From contig JABDQZ010000298.1 of the NCBI GenBank assembly GCA_013041975.1, forward strand, positions 1 through 25,970: a stretch of DNA of 25,970 bases, read 5' to 3'. Made by a program: the position numbers and the translations under genes. Each line of letters opens with the position of its first letter. Position 1 is the first letter of the stretch. The notes under the pieces are model-generated. The model was given only the letters and a program-made list of their open reading frames with translations, searched no databases and was not told where the DNA came from. Positions 15,041 to 22,282 of this stretch are shown here, piece by piece. The DNA comes from Gammaproteobacteria bacterium. GTDB lineage: Bacteria; Pseudomonadota; Gammaproteobacteria; Chromatiales; Chromatiaceae.

Positions 15041-15604
15041 TCAACTGAAAACTGATTCGCTGCAGGTAACCAGCAACCATTGAGGACCTGCTGTAATAAT
15101 GTGCCGGGTTTTCCATGGAGATAGTAGATTCCTTCCCCAATTCAGAACGGCATTCGTTTCTTCCTGCCCACCTTCATGGCCAGGATAAAGCATGATGGAC
15201 AGGGCTCCACCTGGCTTGAGCTGGGAGATAGCCTGGTTCAGGGCTTTGAGGGTTGATTCTGTGCTGGTGACGCAATGTTTGTCAGATCCTGGAAGATAAC
15301 CCAGATTGAACATGACGACAGATATTTGCCCTTGATAGTTGGCAGGTATATGAGTCTGGAGATATTCATGACTGTCTTTTATCAGGGTTACGTGCTGCTC
15401 CAGTTTCAATTCTTGTAAACGATTGCGGGTATTTTCAATCGCCTGATGCTGAATGTCGAAAGCATAAACATGGCCGCAATCACCCGTTTGTTCAGCCAGA
15501 AAAGCCGTGTCATGTCCATTGCCGGCGGTGGCATCAATGGCTATGGAGCCCTCCGAAAGAAATTTACTGAGTTCATTTTGAACTTGTCTGGTCAGTGAAG
15601 GCAT
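15041..15604 (-). CDS. mnmM: YtqB/MnmM-family class I methyltransferase
   Basis: The 187-aa product matches the YtqB family (PF06962) throughout. It has the SAM motif AIDATAGNGHDTAFLAEQTG (about 22-41), GHVYAFDIQHQAIENTRNRL, MFNLGYLPGSDKHCVTSTES, and LYPGHEGGQEETNAVLNW. In Bacillus subtilis YtqB is MnmM, which methylates nm5(s2)U34 of tRNA to mnm5(s2)U; older annotation calls the family 'rRNA methylase'. The start ATG shares one base with the stop of the upstream FAD oxidoreductase (TGATG), so the two are translationally coupled. That pairing supports the tRNA wobble role. The symbol is by family and context, not proven for this protein. Confidence 0.82.
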   Translation of the reverse strand: MPSLTRQVQNELSKFLSEGSIAIDATAGNGHDTAFLAEQTGDCGHVYAFDIQHQAIENTRNRLQELKLEQHVTLIKDSHEYLQTHIPANYQGQISVVMFNLGYLPGSDKHCVTSTESTLKALNQAISQLKPGGALSIMLYPGHEGGQEETNAVLNWGRNLLSPWKTRHIITAGPQWLLVTCSESVFS

Positions 15605-16659
15605 CAGGAATGAAAACGACGTATATCAACGGTAGTTGGAAGTGACCTCTGTTGGTTGATGCTCTCGGTAAATATCCGGCTATACCAGGGAATGGTCAAG
15701 CTGCCACGGGCACCAAAGCCGTTGAAGATGCCAAGCTGGCTAAACCCCGGGTGGAAGCCGATAAACGGGTTTTTATCGCGTGTGGCCGGCCTGACGCCAG
15801 CCTGATGATTGACCACTTTGTATTCAGGTGTGTGTATGAATAAATTTGTCAGATTATTTTCGATTTCTTTTTTTCCCGATTCAGTCGGTGCGTCGTCGGT
15901 AAATTCCCAGCTATTGGTCGAGCCAGTGCGAAATTGGTTATTGCCGATTGGAATCAGCCAGTTGGAGCGGTTGATGATTTTTTCGGTTTGCAGCTGATCA
16001 GCTTCGATCGTCAGTATTTCCCCCTTGGCGGGCTGGAAAGGTAGCCATTTAAACCAGGGGTTGGCTGTCGCCTGGTAGCCTTCACAGAAAATGCAGAAAG
16101 AGGCTTCCAGCTGTTTGTATTTTACTCGCTGATCTTCAAGTTTTATCTCGTCATAATCTACACGGTATTGATCGATGATGTTTTGGCCATGGAAAAACCG
16201 ATTAAGCGAAGTGAGCAATGCGGGAATATCCAGATATCCGGTTTGTTGCTGAATACAACCACCAAAGCGATTAACTAAAGGTTTGGTGTCTTCATCCGCA
16301 GAAAAAACCTCTGCAATCAGGTCAGAATAGGCTGGGTCAGCTTGACGCTTTTTCAGGAAATCCTGCTGTGAAGCCTCTTTCATAAAACGTAGCATCTCCA
16401 CAGGAAAATAAAATTGCCGTGAAAAATATGTTTCAAACCCCGAATAAGTAGCCTGTAATTGTTGAAGATAATGGACACAGTCATCAGGCTTAACAAGCCT
16501 TTTGCCGGCAAGTGGATTAATCAGTCCGGCTGCAACTACCGAGGAAGAGTGCGCATGGTTATTGTCAACGATATGCACTGAATAACCTGCTTTAATCAGT
16601 GACCAGGCCAGCAAAGAACCAGCCATTCCCTGTCCGATAATCAGAAAATCAACCGGCAT
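15604..16659 (-). CDS. FAD-dependent oxidoreductase of the DAO / MnmC C-terminal type
   Basis: The product is 351 aa from the ATG at 16659. It opens MPVDFLIIGQGMAGSLLAWS with the GxGxxG dinucleotide site, then has SSVVAAGLINPLAGKR, an ICEGYQA-like middle (FCEGYQATANPWF) and the C-terminal motif AGVRPATRDKNPFIGFHPG with NGFGARGSL. This is the D-amino-acid-oxidase fold shared with the C-terminal half of MnmC, which converts cmnm5U34 to nm5U34 in tRNA. Coupling to the downstream YtqB/MnmM-type methyltransferase suggests the same pathway. Glycine-oxidase-like activity on a small amine is the alternative. Upstream in-frame ATGs at 16689, 16680 and 16674 exist; I prefer 16659 because it gives the usual two or three residues before the FAD strand and an 11-base overlap with the preceding gene. 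Confidence 0.8.
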   Translation of the reverse strand: MPVDFLIIGQGMAGSLLAWSLIKAGYSVHIVDNNHAHSSSVVAAGLINPLAGKRLVKPDDCVHYLQQLQATYSGFETYFSRQFYFPVEMLRFMKEASQQDFLKKRQADPAYSDLIAEVFSADEDTKPLVNRFGGCIQQQTGYLDIPALLTSLNRFFHGQNIIDQYRVDYDEIKLEDQRVKYKQLEASFCIFCEGYQATANPWFKWLPFQPAKGEILTIEADQLQTEKIINRSNWLIPIGNNQFRTGSTNSWEFTDDAPTESGKKEIENNLTNLFIHTPEYKVVNHQAGVRPATRDKNPFIGFHPGFSQLGIFNGFGARGSLTIPWYSRIFTESINQQRSLPTTVDIRRFHS

Positions 16660-17188
16660 GCTGCTGACGGGCATATTCATACATGACAATGGACGCGGCG
16701 ATGCTGACGTTCAGGCTGTCTACCGGACCATACTGGGTAATACTCAGGCGTTGTATCTCTTCATAGTCTTCTGAGTCAAAGCTTATACCCAACTCCTCAT
16801 TGCCGAAAATAAAGGCTGATTTTTTAGGAAACTGTACTTTATCAACAGGTTCACCTTCTGATGGCTCCAGAATAAAGCAGGTATAGCCACGCTCCGCTAG
16901 ATTCTGATAGCAGCCTGCAAAACTCTCATGAAAAACAGCCGGAACATATTTGAAAGCCCCCTTGGCCGGAGCAGGGTCGAAAGGGGGAATATTCACCAGA
17001 TGAATTTCATGGGCTCCCAATGCCTGGGCACTCCTGAAAATCTTGGGGACATTAAACCCGGCTTTCAGGTGATCCAGTACCAGGATGAAATCATGCACGC
17101 CGGGCTTGGCCAGAATATTACGCTGCCGATGTTTTTTATAACGTTGTTCAGCCTGTGTGCGTTTATCTTTGTAGCTTCGCTTTTTCAT
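16649..17188 (-). CDS. TrmH/SpoU-family RNA 2'-O-methyltransferase
   Basis: The 179-aa product has a basic N-terminal extension (MKKRSYKDKRTQAEQRYKKH) and a single SPOUT domain. Motif 1 is HLKAGFNVPKIFRSAQALGA (about 40-59), motif 2 is SAFIFGNEELGISFD, and motif 3 is GPVDSLNVSIAASIVMYEYA. Family members methylate ribose 2'-OH in tRNA or rRNA using SAM bound in a trefoil knot. The exact target is not evident; TrmL has a different core, so I do not assign it. The ATG at 17188 is chosen since upstream codons run into the palindromic element; a GGAG exists but 15 bases away. It heads a three-gene overlapping operon with the FAD oxidoreductase and the MnmM-like gene. Confidence 0.88.
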   Translation of the reverse strand: MKKRSYKDKRTQAEQRYKKHRQRNILAKPGVHDFILVLDHLKAGFNVPKIFRSAQALGAHEIHLVNIPPFDPAPAKGAFKYVPAVFHESFAGCYQNLAERGYTCFILEPSEGEPVDKVQFPKKSAFIFGNEELGISFDSEDYEEIQRLSITQYGPVDSLNVSIAASIVMYEYARQQHAG

Positions 17189-17217
17189 GTTGGATAGAGA
17201 GTACTCCTTTCCAGTCA

Positions 17218-17328
17218 AGCCAGTTTCAGTTAACCCTTTACAGAAGACGCCGTAAATACATCCATGTAGGCTTCCATTCCGCATTCATGCGGAATGAGAC
17301 TTCTGTAAAGGGTTAACTGAAACTGGCT
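17218..17328. repeat. 111-bp nested palindrome with 29-bp perfect terminal inverted repeats
   Basis: The arms 17218-17246 and 17300-17328 are perfect reverse complements over 29 bases (left arm starts AGCCAGTTTCAGTTAACCC). The 53-base interior contains two further perfect hairpins: TACAT-CC-ATGTA at 17257-17268 and CATTCCGCAT-TC-ATGCGGAATG at 17275-17296. ACGCCGTAA occurs inside (17247-17255) and again outside on the right (17350-17358). It lies in the 237-bp gap between the divergent trmH-like gene and dxs. There is no open frame for a transposase and no clear target duplication. It could be a MITE-like or REP-like element, or a cruciform or RNA hairpin affecting either gene. Confidence 0.93.
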
Positions 17329-17425
17329 AACCTCCTGACCGTGATATTTACGCCGTAACAAACAAGACCTGAAATCAGCTTTGAGATAGAATAACGCGAT
17401 ATTTTACCCTGAGAACAACCTCGAC

Positions 17426-19285
17426 GTGAATCAACTACTGGATCAAATCAGTTTGCCCAAAGATTTGAGGGCATTAGCGGCAGAGCAGTTGCCGGAAGTG
17501 GCTGAAGAAATCAGGCAATTTCTGATCCAGACAGTTTCTGAAACTGGAGGTCACCTGGCAGCAGGCCTGGGTGTAGTCGAGTTGACGTTGGCGCTTCATT
17601 ACATGTTCAACACACCTGATGACCGTCTGATCTGGGATGTAGGGCATCAGGCCTATCCCCACAAAATACTCACTGGCCGCAAGAACCAGATGCATACCCT
17701 GCGACAAAAGGACGGAGTATCCGGTTTTCCAAGGCGAGAAGAGTCTGAATACGATACCTTCGGCGTAGGGCATTCAAGCACTTCAATCAGCGCAGCCCTG
17801 GGCATGGCAGTAGCTGCCGAGAGCCAGGGTATCGAGCGAGAAATCATAGCCATTATCGGCGACGGAGCGCTTTCCGCCGGGATGGCATTCGAAGCCCTGA
17901 ACCATGCGGGTTCACTGGATACTGATCTGCTGGTGATTCTCAATGACAACGATATGTCGATCTCGTCTCCGGTTGGTGCAATCAGCAAGTATCTGACCAA
18001 GGTACTTTCCAGTCGAACCTACAACATGATGCGCGATGGTTCAAAATCGGCTTTCAAAAGCATGCCAGGCGTAGTAGACCTGATGGAGCGCTGGGAAGAA
18101 CATATGAAAGGTATGGTGATTCCCGGCACCCTGTTTGAGGAGCTTGGCTTTAATTACATGGGGCCCATCGATGGGCATGACCTGCCAGGCTTGATTGATA
18201 CGCTTGGCAATCTCAAGGAAATTCAGGGGCCACGTTTTCTTCATGTGGTAACTCAAAAGGGCAAGGGTTATGACCCGGCTGAGGGTAATCCTGTTTTTTA
18301 TCATGGTGTGTCTCCATTCGATATAGAAACCGGTGAAACCGGAAGTGGTTCATCGGTAAAAACCTACACACAGGTTTTTGGCGAATGGATTTGTGATACC
18401 GCGTCTCAGGATACTCGCCTAATTGGTATTACCCCGGCCATGTGTGAAGGTTCCGGGCTGGTAGAGTTTTCACAACAATATCCTGAACGTTACTACGATG
18501 TTGCCATTGCTGAGCAGCATGCCGTTACGCTGGCAGCAGGTATGGCCTGTGACGGATTAAAACCGGTAGTTGCCATTTACTCGACATTTTTACAGCGAGC
18601 TTATGATCAGCTTATTCATGATGTGGCGCTTCAGAACCTGGACGTGACATTTGCTGTCGATCGTGCCGGCCTGGTTGGAGCAGATGGAGCCACGCATGCC
18701 GGTTGTTTTGATTTTGCCTTCAGTCGCTGTATTCCAAATATGGTTGTCATGGCACCAGCGGATGAAAATGAATGCCGTCAAATGCTGCAAACAGCCTGGC
18801 TCTATGAAGGGCCCGCAGTGGTGCGTTATCCGCGCGGTGGTGGTCCTGGCGTTGAAGTGGATAAATCTGCAGCGTTGCTGGAGATCGGCAAGGCCGAAAT
18901 CACACGACAGGGAAAAGGGATAGCTTTACTGGCATTTGGCGATGTCCATCCACAGGCCATGCAGGCGGCTGAAAAGCTTGATGCCAGCGTCGTCAATATG
19001 CGGTTTGTAAAACCGCTCGATGAAAACCTCATAGATGAACTTGCCAGAGAGTATTCTTTACTGGTTACCCTGGAAAACCATGTCGTTGCTGGCGGTGCAG
19101 GTTCGGCAGTTGCAGAGTATCTCGACAGTAAAGCTGTAAATCATCATGCGGATGTGCAGCTTTTTCACCTGGGTTTGCCTGACGATTTTATTGAGCATGC
19201 AACCCAGCAACAACAATATCAACAGGCTGGTCTGGATGTGGAAAGCATTGTCAGCCAGGTTCAAAAAATCAGGGGTGAAGCGTGA
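17426..19285 (+). CDS. dxs: 1-deoxy-D-xylulose-5-phosphate synthase
   Basis: DXS condenses pyruvate and glyceraldehyde 3-phosphate using thiamine diphosphate. This is the entry step of the MEP isoprenoid pathway and also supplies thiamine and pyridoxal synthesis. The 619-aa product has SETGGHLAAGLGVVELTLAL with the catalytic histidine (H43), the ThDP-Mg site GDGALSAGMAFEALNHAG (from 145) with NDND, the transketolase-like DRAGLVGADGATHAG (412-426), and a C-terminal domain. Length is normal. It starts with GTG at 17426 and has no clear Shine-Dalgarno. The DUF945 gene begins within its stop codon (GTGA overlap). Confidence 0.98.
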   Translation: MNQLLDQISLPKDLRALAAEQLPEVAEEIRQFLIQTVSETGGHLAAGLGVVELTLALHYMFNTPDDRLIWDVGHQAYPHKILTGRKNQMHTLRQKDGVSGFPRREESEYDTFGVGHSSTSISAALGMAVAAESQGIEREIIAIIGDGALSAGMAFEALNHAGSLDTDLLVILNDNDMSISSPVGAISKYLTKVLSSRTYNMMRDGSKSAFKSMPGVVDLMERWEEHMKGMVIPGTLFEELGFNYMGPIDGHDLPGLIDTLGNLKEIQGPRFLHVVTQKGKGYDPAEGNPVFYHGVSPFDIETGETGSGSSVKTYTQVFGEWICDTASQDTRLIGITPAMCEGSGLVEFSQQYPERYYDVAIAEQHAVTLAAGMACDGLKPVVAIYSTFLQRAYDQLIHDVALQNLDVTFAVDRAGLVGADGATHAGCFDFAFSRCIPNMVVMAPADENECRQMLQTAWLYEGPAVVRYPRGGGPGVEVDKSAALLEIGKAEITRQGKGIALLAFGDVHPQAMQAAEKLDASVVNMRFVKPLDENLIDELAREYSLLVTLENHVVAGGAGSAVAEYLDSKAVNHHADVQLFHLGLPDDFIEHATQQQQYQQAGLDVESIVSQVQKIRGEA

Positions 19286-20664
19286 AAAAAATCCGTTTAC
19301 TTATCGTTATCGTTTTGTTTATCGCAGCTTTGTCACCCTTTCTTTTGGGCTTTGAAATCGAAAATCGCTACCGTGGCATACTGGCTGAATTCGAGGCGGC
19401 AGGTTACCAGTTAACCAGCCACGAATATGAGCGGGGATTTTTTGACTCCCGGGCCGAGTCGGTATTATCACTGCCCATCAATGCGCCAAACACTGATATC
19501 AAGGACATCAGCATTACGATTGAAAGCCAGTTTTTACTTGGTCCTTACAGTTTGCATGGATGGACTGGTGACCTTTCCCGGATCACTTCCATCTTCCTGT
19601 ACGATGGCAAACCCGTTTTTCCTGAAGATATGCAAGCTGAAATTATAACCACGATCGGTTTTTCAGGTGACGGGAATACAGAAATAGATTTGCCAAAAAT
19701 GAGCGATCCAGCAGAACTGGATAAAGACCTGTTCATGGATTTTTTTGGTCTGTCCGGTGATATCAATTTCAACCTGGTAAAGGGCAAGATAACCTTGAAC
19801 CTGGCAGGTGATGGTCTCAGGGTTTACTCACCGGGTAGTGGTCGACTTGAAGTAGGGAAACTGGAACTGGTATCAGAATCGGTACGTGGTATTAATGACC
19901 TGATGCTTGGCGGCGGTGATATGTCGGTTGAATATTTCAGGGTCATGGATGAATCCAGCCAGTTCAGTGTTGAACTGAATAACCTGGGGTTGTCTGCTTC
20001 GTCTTCAGTTGAGGGCGGTAACGTCAATATGGCAGCTAGCTATCACTTTGATCAATTGCTTGCTGCAGATGAACGTTTTGGTCCGGCCGAGCTTGAAATG
20101 GAAATCGTATCCATATCGGCAGAAGTGATGGCACGTTTCCAGGAAAGCGTGCGTGAGATGCAACAGCAACAACTGCCTCCACAACAGCAAGGGCTGGCGA
20201 TGATGGGCGTCATGATGAGCGCTTTACCCGCTTTTCTGGAGCAGAATCCCGGTTTCCGCATAAACAAGTTTGAATTACTGACTCCACAGGGGCAGGTTTC
20301 GGCGACCTTTTCGCTGGCTGCCGAGGACATGAAAGTGACCGATGTTTCAGCAGCTCCATTATTGATTCAAAAACTGGTGGGTGATGCATCCATTCGGGCG
20401 CCAGAGCCACTGGTTAAACAGATGTTAATGGCTATTAGCCTCCAGCAGGCAATGAATGCACTGCAAAACAGTGAAAATGCTGAAGAAGTGGATATGGCTG
20501 CACTGCAGTCGAATATTGAACAGTTAACCACCGAGCAGATTGAAACGGTGATTCGTCAGGGCTTTGTTGAGCGTAAAGGCAATATGCTGCTATCAAAAGC
20601 AAGCCTCAAGGCTGGTCTGCTTTCAGTTAATGGCAAAATGATCCCGTTACCTGAAATGCAATGA
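19282..20664 (+). CDS. DUF945 (YdgA-like) protein
   Basis: The 460-aa protein has an N-terminal hydrophobic signal or anchor (about residues 4-22, IRLLIVIVLFIAALSPFLL). It then has the DUF945 opening ENRYRGILAEFEAAGYQLTS with HEYERGFFDSRAESVL, and repeated amphipathic beta segments typical of that large family. It is probably periplasmic and anchored in the inner membrane. YdgA homologues have no firmly established function. The GTG start at 19282 overlaps the dxs stop by four bases and has AGGGG just upstream, so it is translated with dxs. A 9-bp hairpin follows the gene. Confidence 0.82.
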   Translation: MKKIRLLIVIVLFIAALSPFLLGFEIENRYRGILAEFEAAGYQLTSHEYERGFFDSRAESVLSLPINAPNTDIKDISITIESQFLLGPYSLHGWTGDLSRITSIFLYDGKPVFPEDMQAEIITTIGFSGDGNTEIDLPKMSDPAELDKDLFMDFFGLSGDINFNLVKGKITLNLAGDGLRVYSPGSGRLEVGKLELVSESVRGINDLMLGGGDMSVEYFRVMDESSQFSVELNNLGLSASSSVEGGNVNMAASYHFDQLLAADERFGPAELEMEIVSISAEVMARFQESVREMQQQQLPPQQQGLAMMGVMMSALPAFLEQNPGFRINKFELLTPQGQVSATFSLAAEDMKVTDVSAAPLLIQKLVGDASIRAPEPLVKQMLMAISLQQAMNALQNSENAEEVDMAALQSNIEQLTTEQIETVIRQGFVERKGNMLLSKASLKAGLLSVNGKMIPLPEMQ

Positions 20665-20682
20665 TTTTGAGAAAAGATACTT

Positions 20683-20713
20683 TTGTCATCTCTTGCTGCG
20701 CTCTAGATGACAA
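20683..20713. repeat. Palindromic intergenic repeat, copy 2
   Basis: TTGTCATCT (20683-20691) and AGATGACAA (20705-20713) form a perfect 9-bp stem over a 13-base loop containing GCTGCGCTC. It sits between the convergent DUF945 gene and fabA. It could end transcripts or be a REP-like element. No T tract follows, so a rho-independent terminator is less likely. It resembles the degenerate copy at 11351. Confidence 0.65.
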
Positions 20714-20725
20714 TCAAGCAGAGAA

Positions 20726-21247
20726 TTAAAAACCATCTGTTGAGGTAAACAGTCCTACGCGCAAATCATTTGCGGTATAGATTTTCCGGCCATCCACTTC
20801 AACTGTGCCATCACCAATACCCAGTACCAGTTTGCGCGTGATGACACGTTTCATATTGATATGGTATTTCACTACACTGGCCGAAGGCAGGACCTGACCG
20901 GTAAATTTTACTTCACCAACACCCAGAGCACGGCCATGACCAGGGTTGCCGAGCCATCCCAGATAGAAGCCAACCAGTTGCCACATGGCATCAAGACCAA
21001 GACAGCCTGGCATTACCGGATCGCCTGGAAAGTGACAATCAAAAAACCATAGATCGGGTGAAATATCGAGTTCAGCTTTCATTTCGCCTTTGCCGAACTC
21101 ACCACCATCATCCGTAATCTCGGTGATACGATCCATCATCAACATGTTGGGGGTCGGAAGTTGAGCATTACCGGGCCCAAAAAGTTCTCCGTTTCCACAT
21201 TTGAGAAGTTCTTCCCGGTTATATGAAGATTGTTTGACAAAGCTCAT
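20726..21247 (-). CDS. fabA: 3-hydroxydecanoyl-ACP dehydratase/isomerase
   Basis: FabA dehydrates 3-hydroxyacyl-ACP and isomerises trans-2- to cis-3-decenoyl-ACP, the branch point for unsaturated fatty acids under anaerobic-type synthesis. The 173-aa product has the hot-dog helix with catalytic H72 in FFDCHFPGDPVMPGCLGLDA and D86, plus ALGVGEVKFTGQVLPSA. Length is normal and the acidic residue typical of FabA rather than FabZ is present. fabB, its usual partner and often neighbour, is not in the window. No FabR- or FadR-type operator was recognised. Confidence 0.98.
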   Translation of the reverse strand: MSFVKQSSYNREELLKCGNGELFGPGNAQLPTPNMLMMDRITEITDDGGEFGKGEMKAELDISPDLWFFDCHFPGDPVMPGCLGLDAMWQLVGFYLGWLGNPGHGRALGVGEVKFTGQVLPSASVVKYHINMKRVITRKLVLGIGDGTVEVDGRKIYTANDLRVGLFTSTDGF

Positions 21248-21349
21248 AAATAGCCCTTTAAATAATAGAATACTTTAATGAAGGTCGCCTATCATGCTGT
21301 CAGGTGAACAATGTGTCAAATCGATGGCGCCAAATAATCATTACTTGGC

Positions 21350-21355
21350 TATAAT
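21350..21355 (+). promoter_or_regulatory. Possible -10 box for the response regulator gene
   Basis: A perfect TATAAT lies at 21350-21355, with no good -35 box at normal spacing. A transcript from about 21362 would start after the TTG at 21356 and give a short leader to the ATG at 21386, which supports the ATG as the true start. Confidence 0.35.
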
Positions 21356-21385
21356 TTGGTGCAGACAAATATTGTGGAAAGAATA

Positions 21386-22282
21386 ATGGCAAATAACAAA
21401 GCCACCATACTGATTGTAGATGATGAACCTTTCAATATTGAAATCATCATGGAGTACCTGGAAGACGAGGGATATGAATTGCGCTCGGCTGAGGATGGTC
21501 TGGATGCGTGGAATCAGCTCCAAGCAGAACCCGATGATTTCGACCTGATTCTTTTGGATCGAATGATGCCGAATATGGATGGCATGGAGACTCTTGAGAA
21601 AATCAAGTCACATCCCGTATTGAGGGAGTTGCCTGTGATTTTGCAGACTGCTCTGGCTTCCAAACAGGACATTGCCGATGGCATGAAGGCAGGCGCCTAT
21701 TATTACCTGACCAAACCTTTTGAAGAGGAAATGCTGCGTTCGGTAATTGCTACAGCGGTTGAAGATCGCTTGCGTTATCGCACGATTCAGGATGACGTAG
21801 ATGAGCCCAGTCTCATTGATCAACTGATGTCAGAAGGGAAGTTCACCTTCAAGTCGCTGGATGAGGCCAGGGAAGTGGCAACCATGTTGTCCAATATTTG
21901 TCCGGATCCGCAACGTGTTGTGATTGGCATGTCTGAACTGCTGATCAATGCGGTTGAACATGGCAACCTTGGGATCACTTATGATGAAAAAGGTGAGCTC
22001 AAGGCAAATGGCAACTGGCAGGAAGAAGTGGATAAGCGCCTGGAAATGCCTGAATATTCTTCAAGATTTGTCTCGGTACAAATGGAGAAAACAGATTCGT
22101 TTGTATATTTTTGGATCACTGATGACGGTGAAGGTTTTGATTTCAACTGTTATCTGGAAATGGATCCTGACCGGGCTTTTGATAATCATGGCCGGGGAAT
22201 AGCCATGTCACGCATGTTAAGCTTTGATACCCTTGAATATATTGACAAGGGTAACCAGGTCAAGGTTGGCGTTAAACTTTAA
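21386..22282 (+). CDS. Response regulator fused to an RsbW-like HATPase domain
   Basis: The 298-aa product has a receiver domain (about 5-125) with acidic pair D12-D13, phospho-acceptor D58 in FDLILLDRMMPNMDG, T88 and K110 in LTKPF. A short linker leads to a GHKL ATPase domain of the anti-sigma/RsbW type. That domain has the N box SELLINAVEHGNLGI (N188), G1 ITDDGEGFDF (246-251) and G2 NHGRGIAMSRML. There is no dimerisation histidine domain, so it is not a normal sensor kinase. By analogy to RsbW/SpoIIAB the output may bind or phosphorylate an anti-sigma antagonist when the receiver is phosphorylated. No cognate kinase or STAS protein is nearby. ATG at 21386 is preferred, with GGAAAG upstream. 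Its end overlaps proS by 11 bases. Confidence 0.87.
   Translation: MANNKATILIVDDEPFNIEIIMEYLEDEGYELRSAEDGLDAWNQLQAEPDDFDLILLDRMMPNMDGMETLEKIKSHPVLRELPVILQTALASKQDIADGMKAGAYYYLTKPFEEEMLRSVIATAVEDRLRYRTIQDDVDEPSLIDQLMSEGKFTFKSLDEAREVATMLSNICPDPQRVVIGMSELLINAVEHGNLGITYDEKGELKANGNWQEEVDKRLEMPEYSSRFVSVQMEKTDSFVYFWITDDGEGFDFNCYLEMDPDRAFDNHGRGIAMSRMLSFDTLEYIDKGNQVKVGVKL

Noticed and set aside
17189..17284. Upstream extension of the TrmH-like frame by 32 residues
   Set aside because: It runs through the palindromic element and is not family-like; the ATG at 17188 fits the family.
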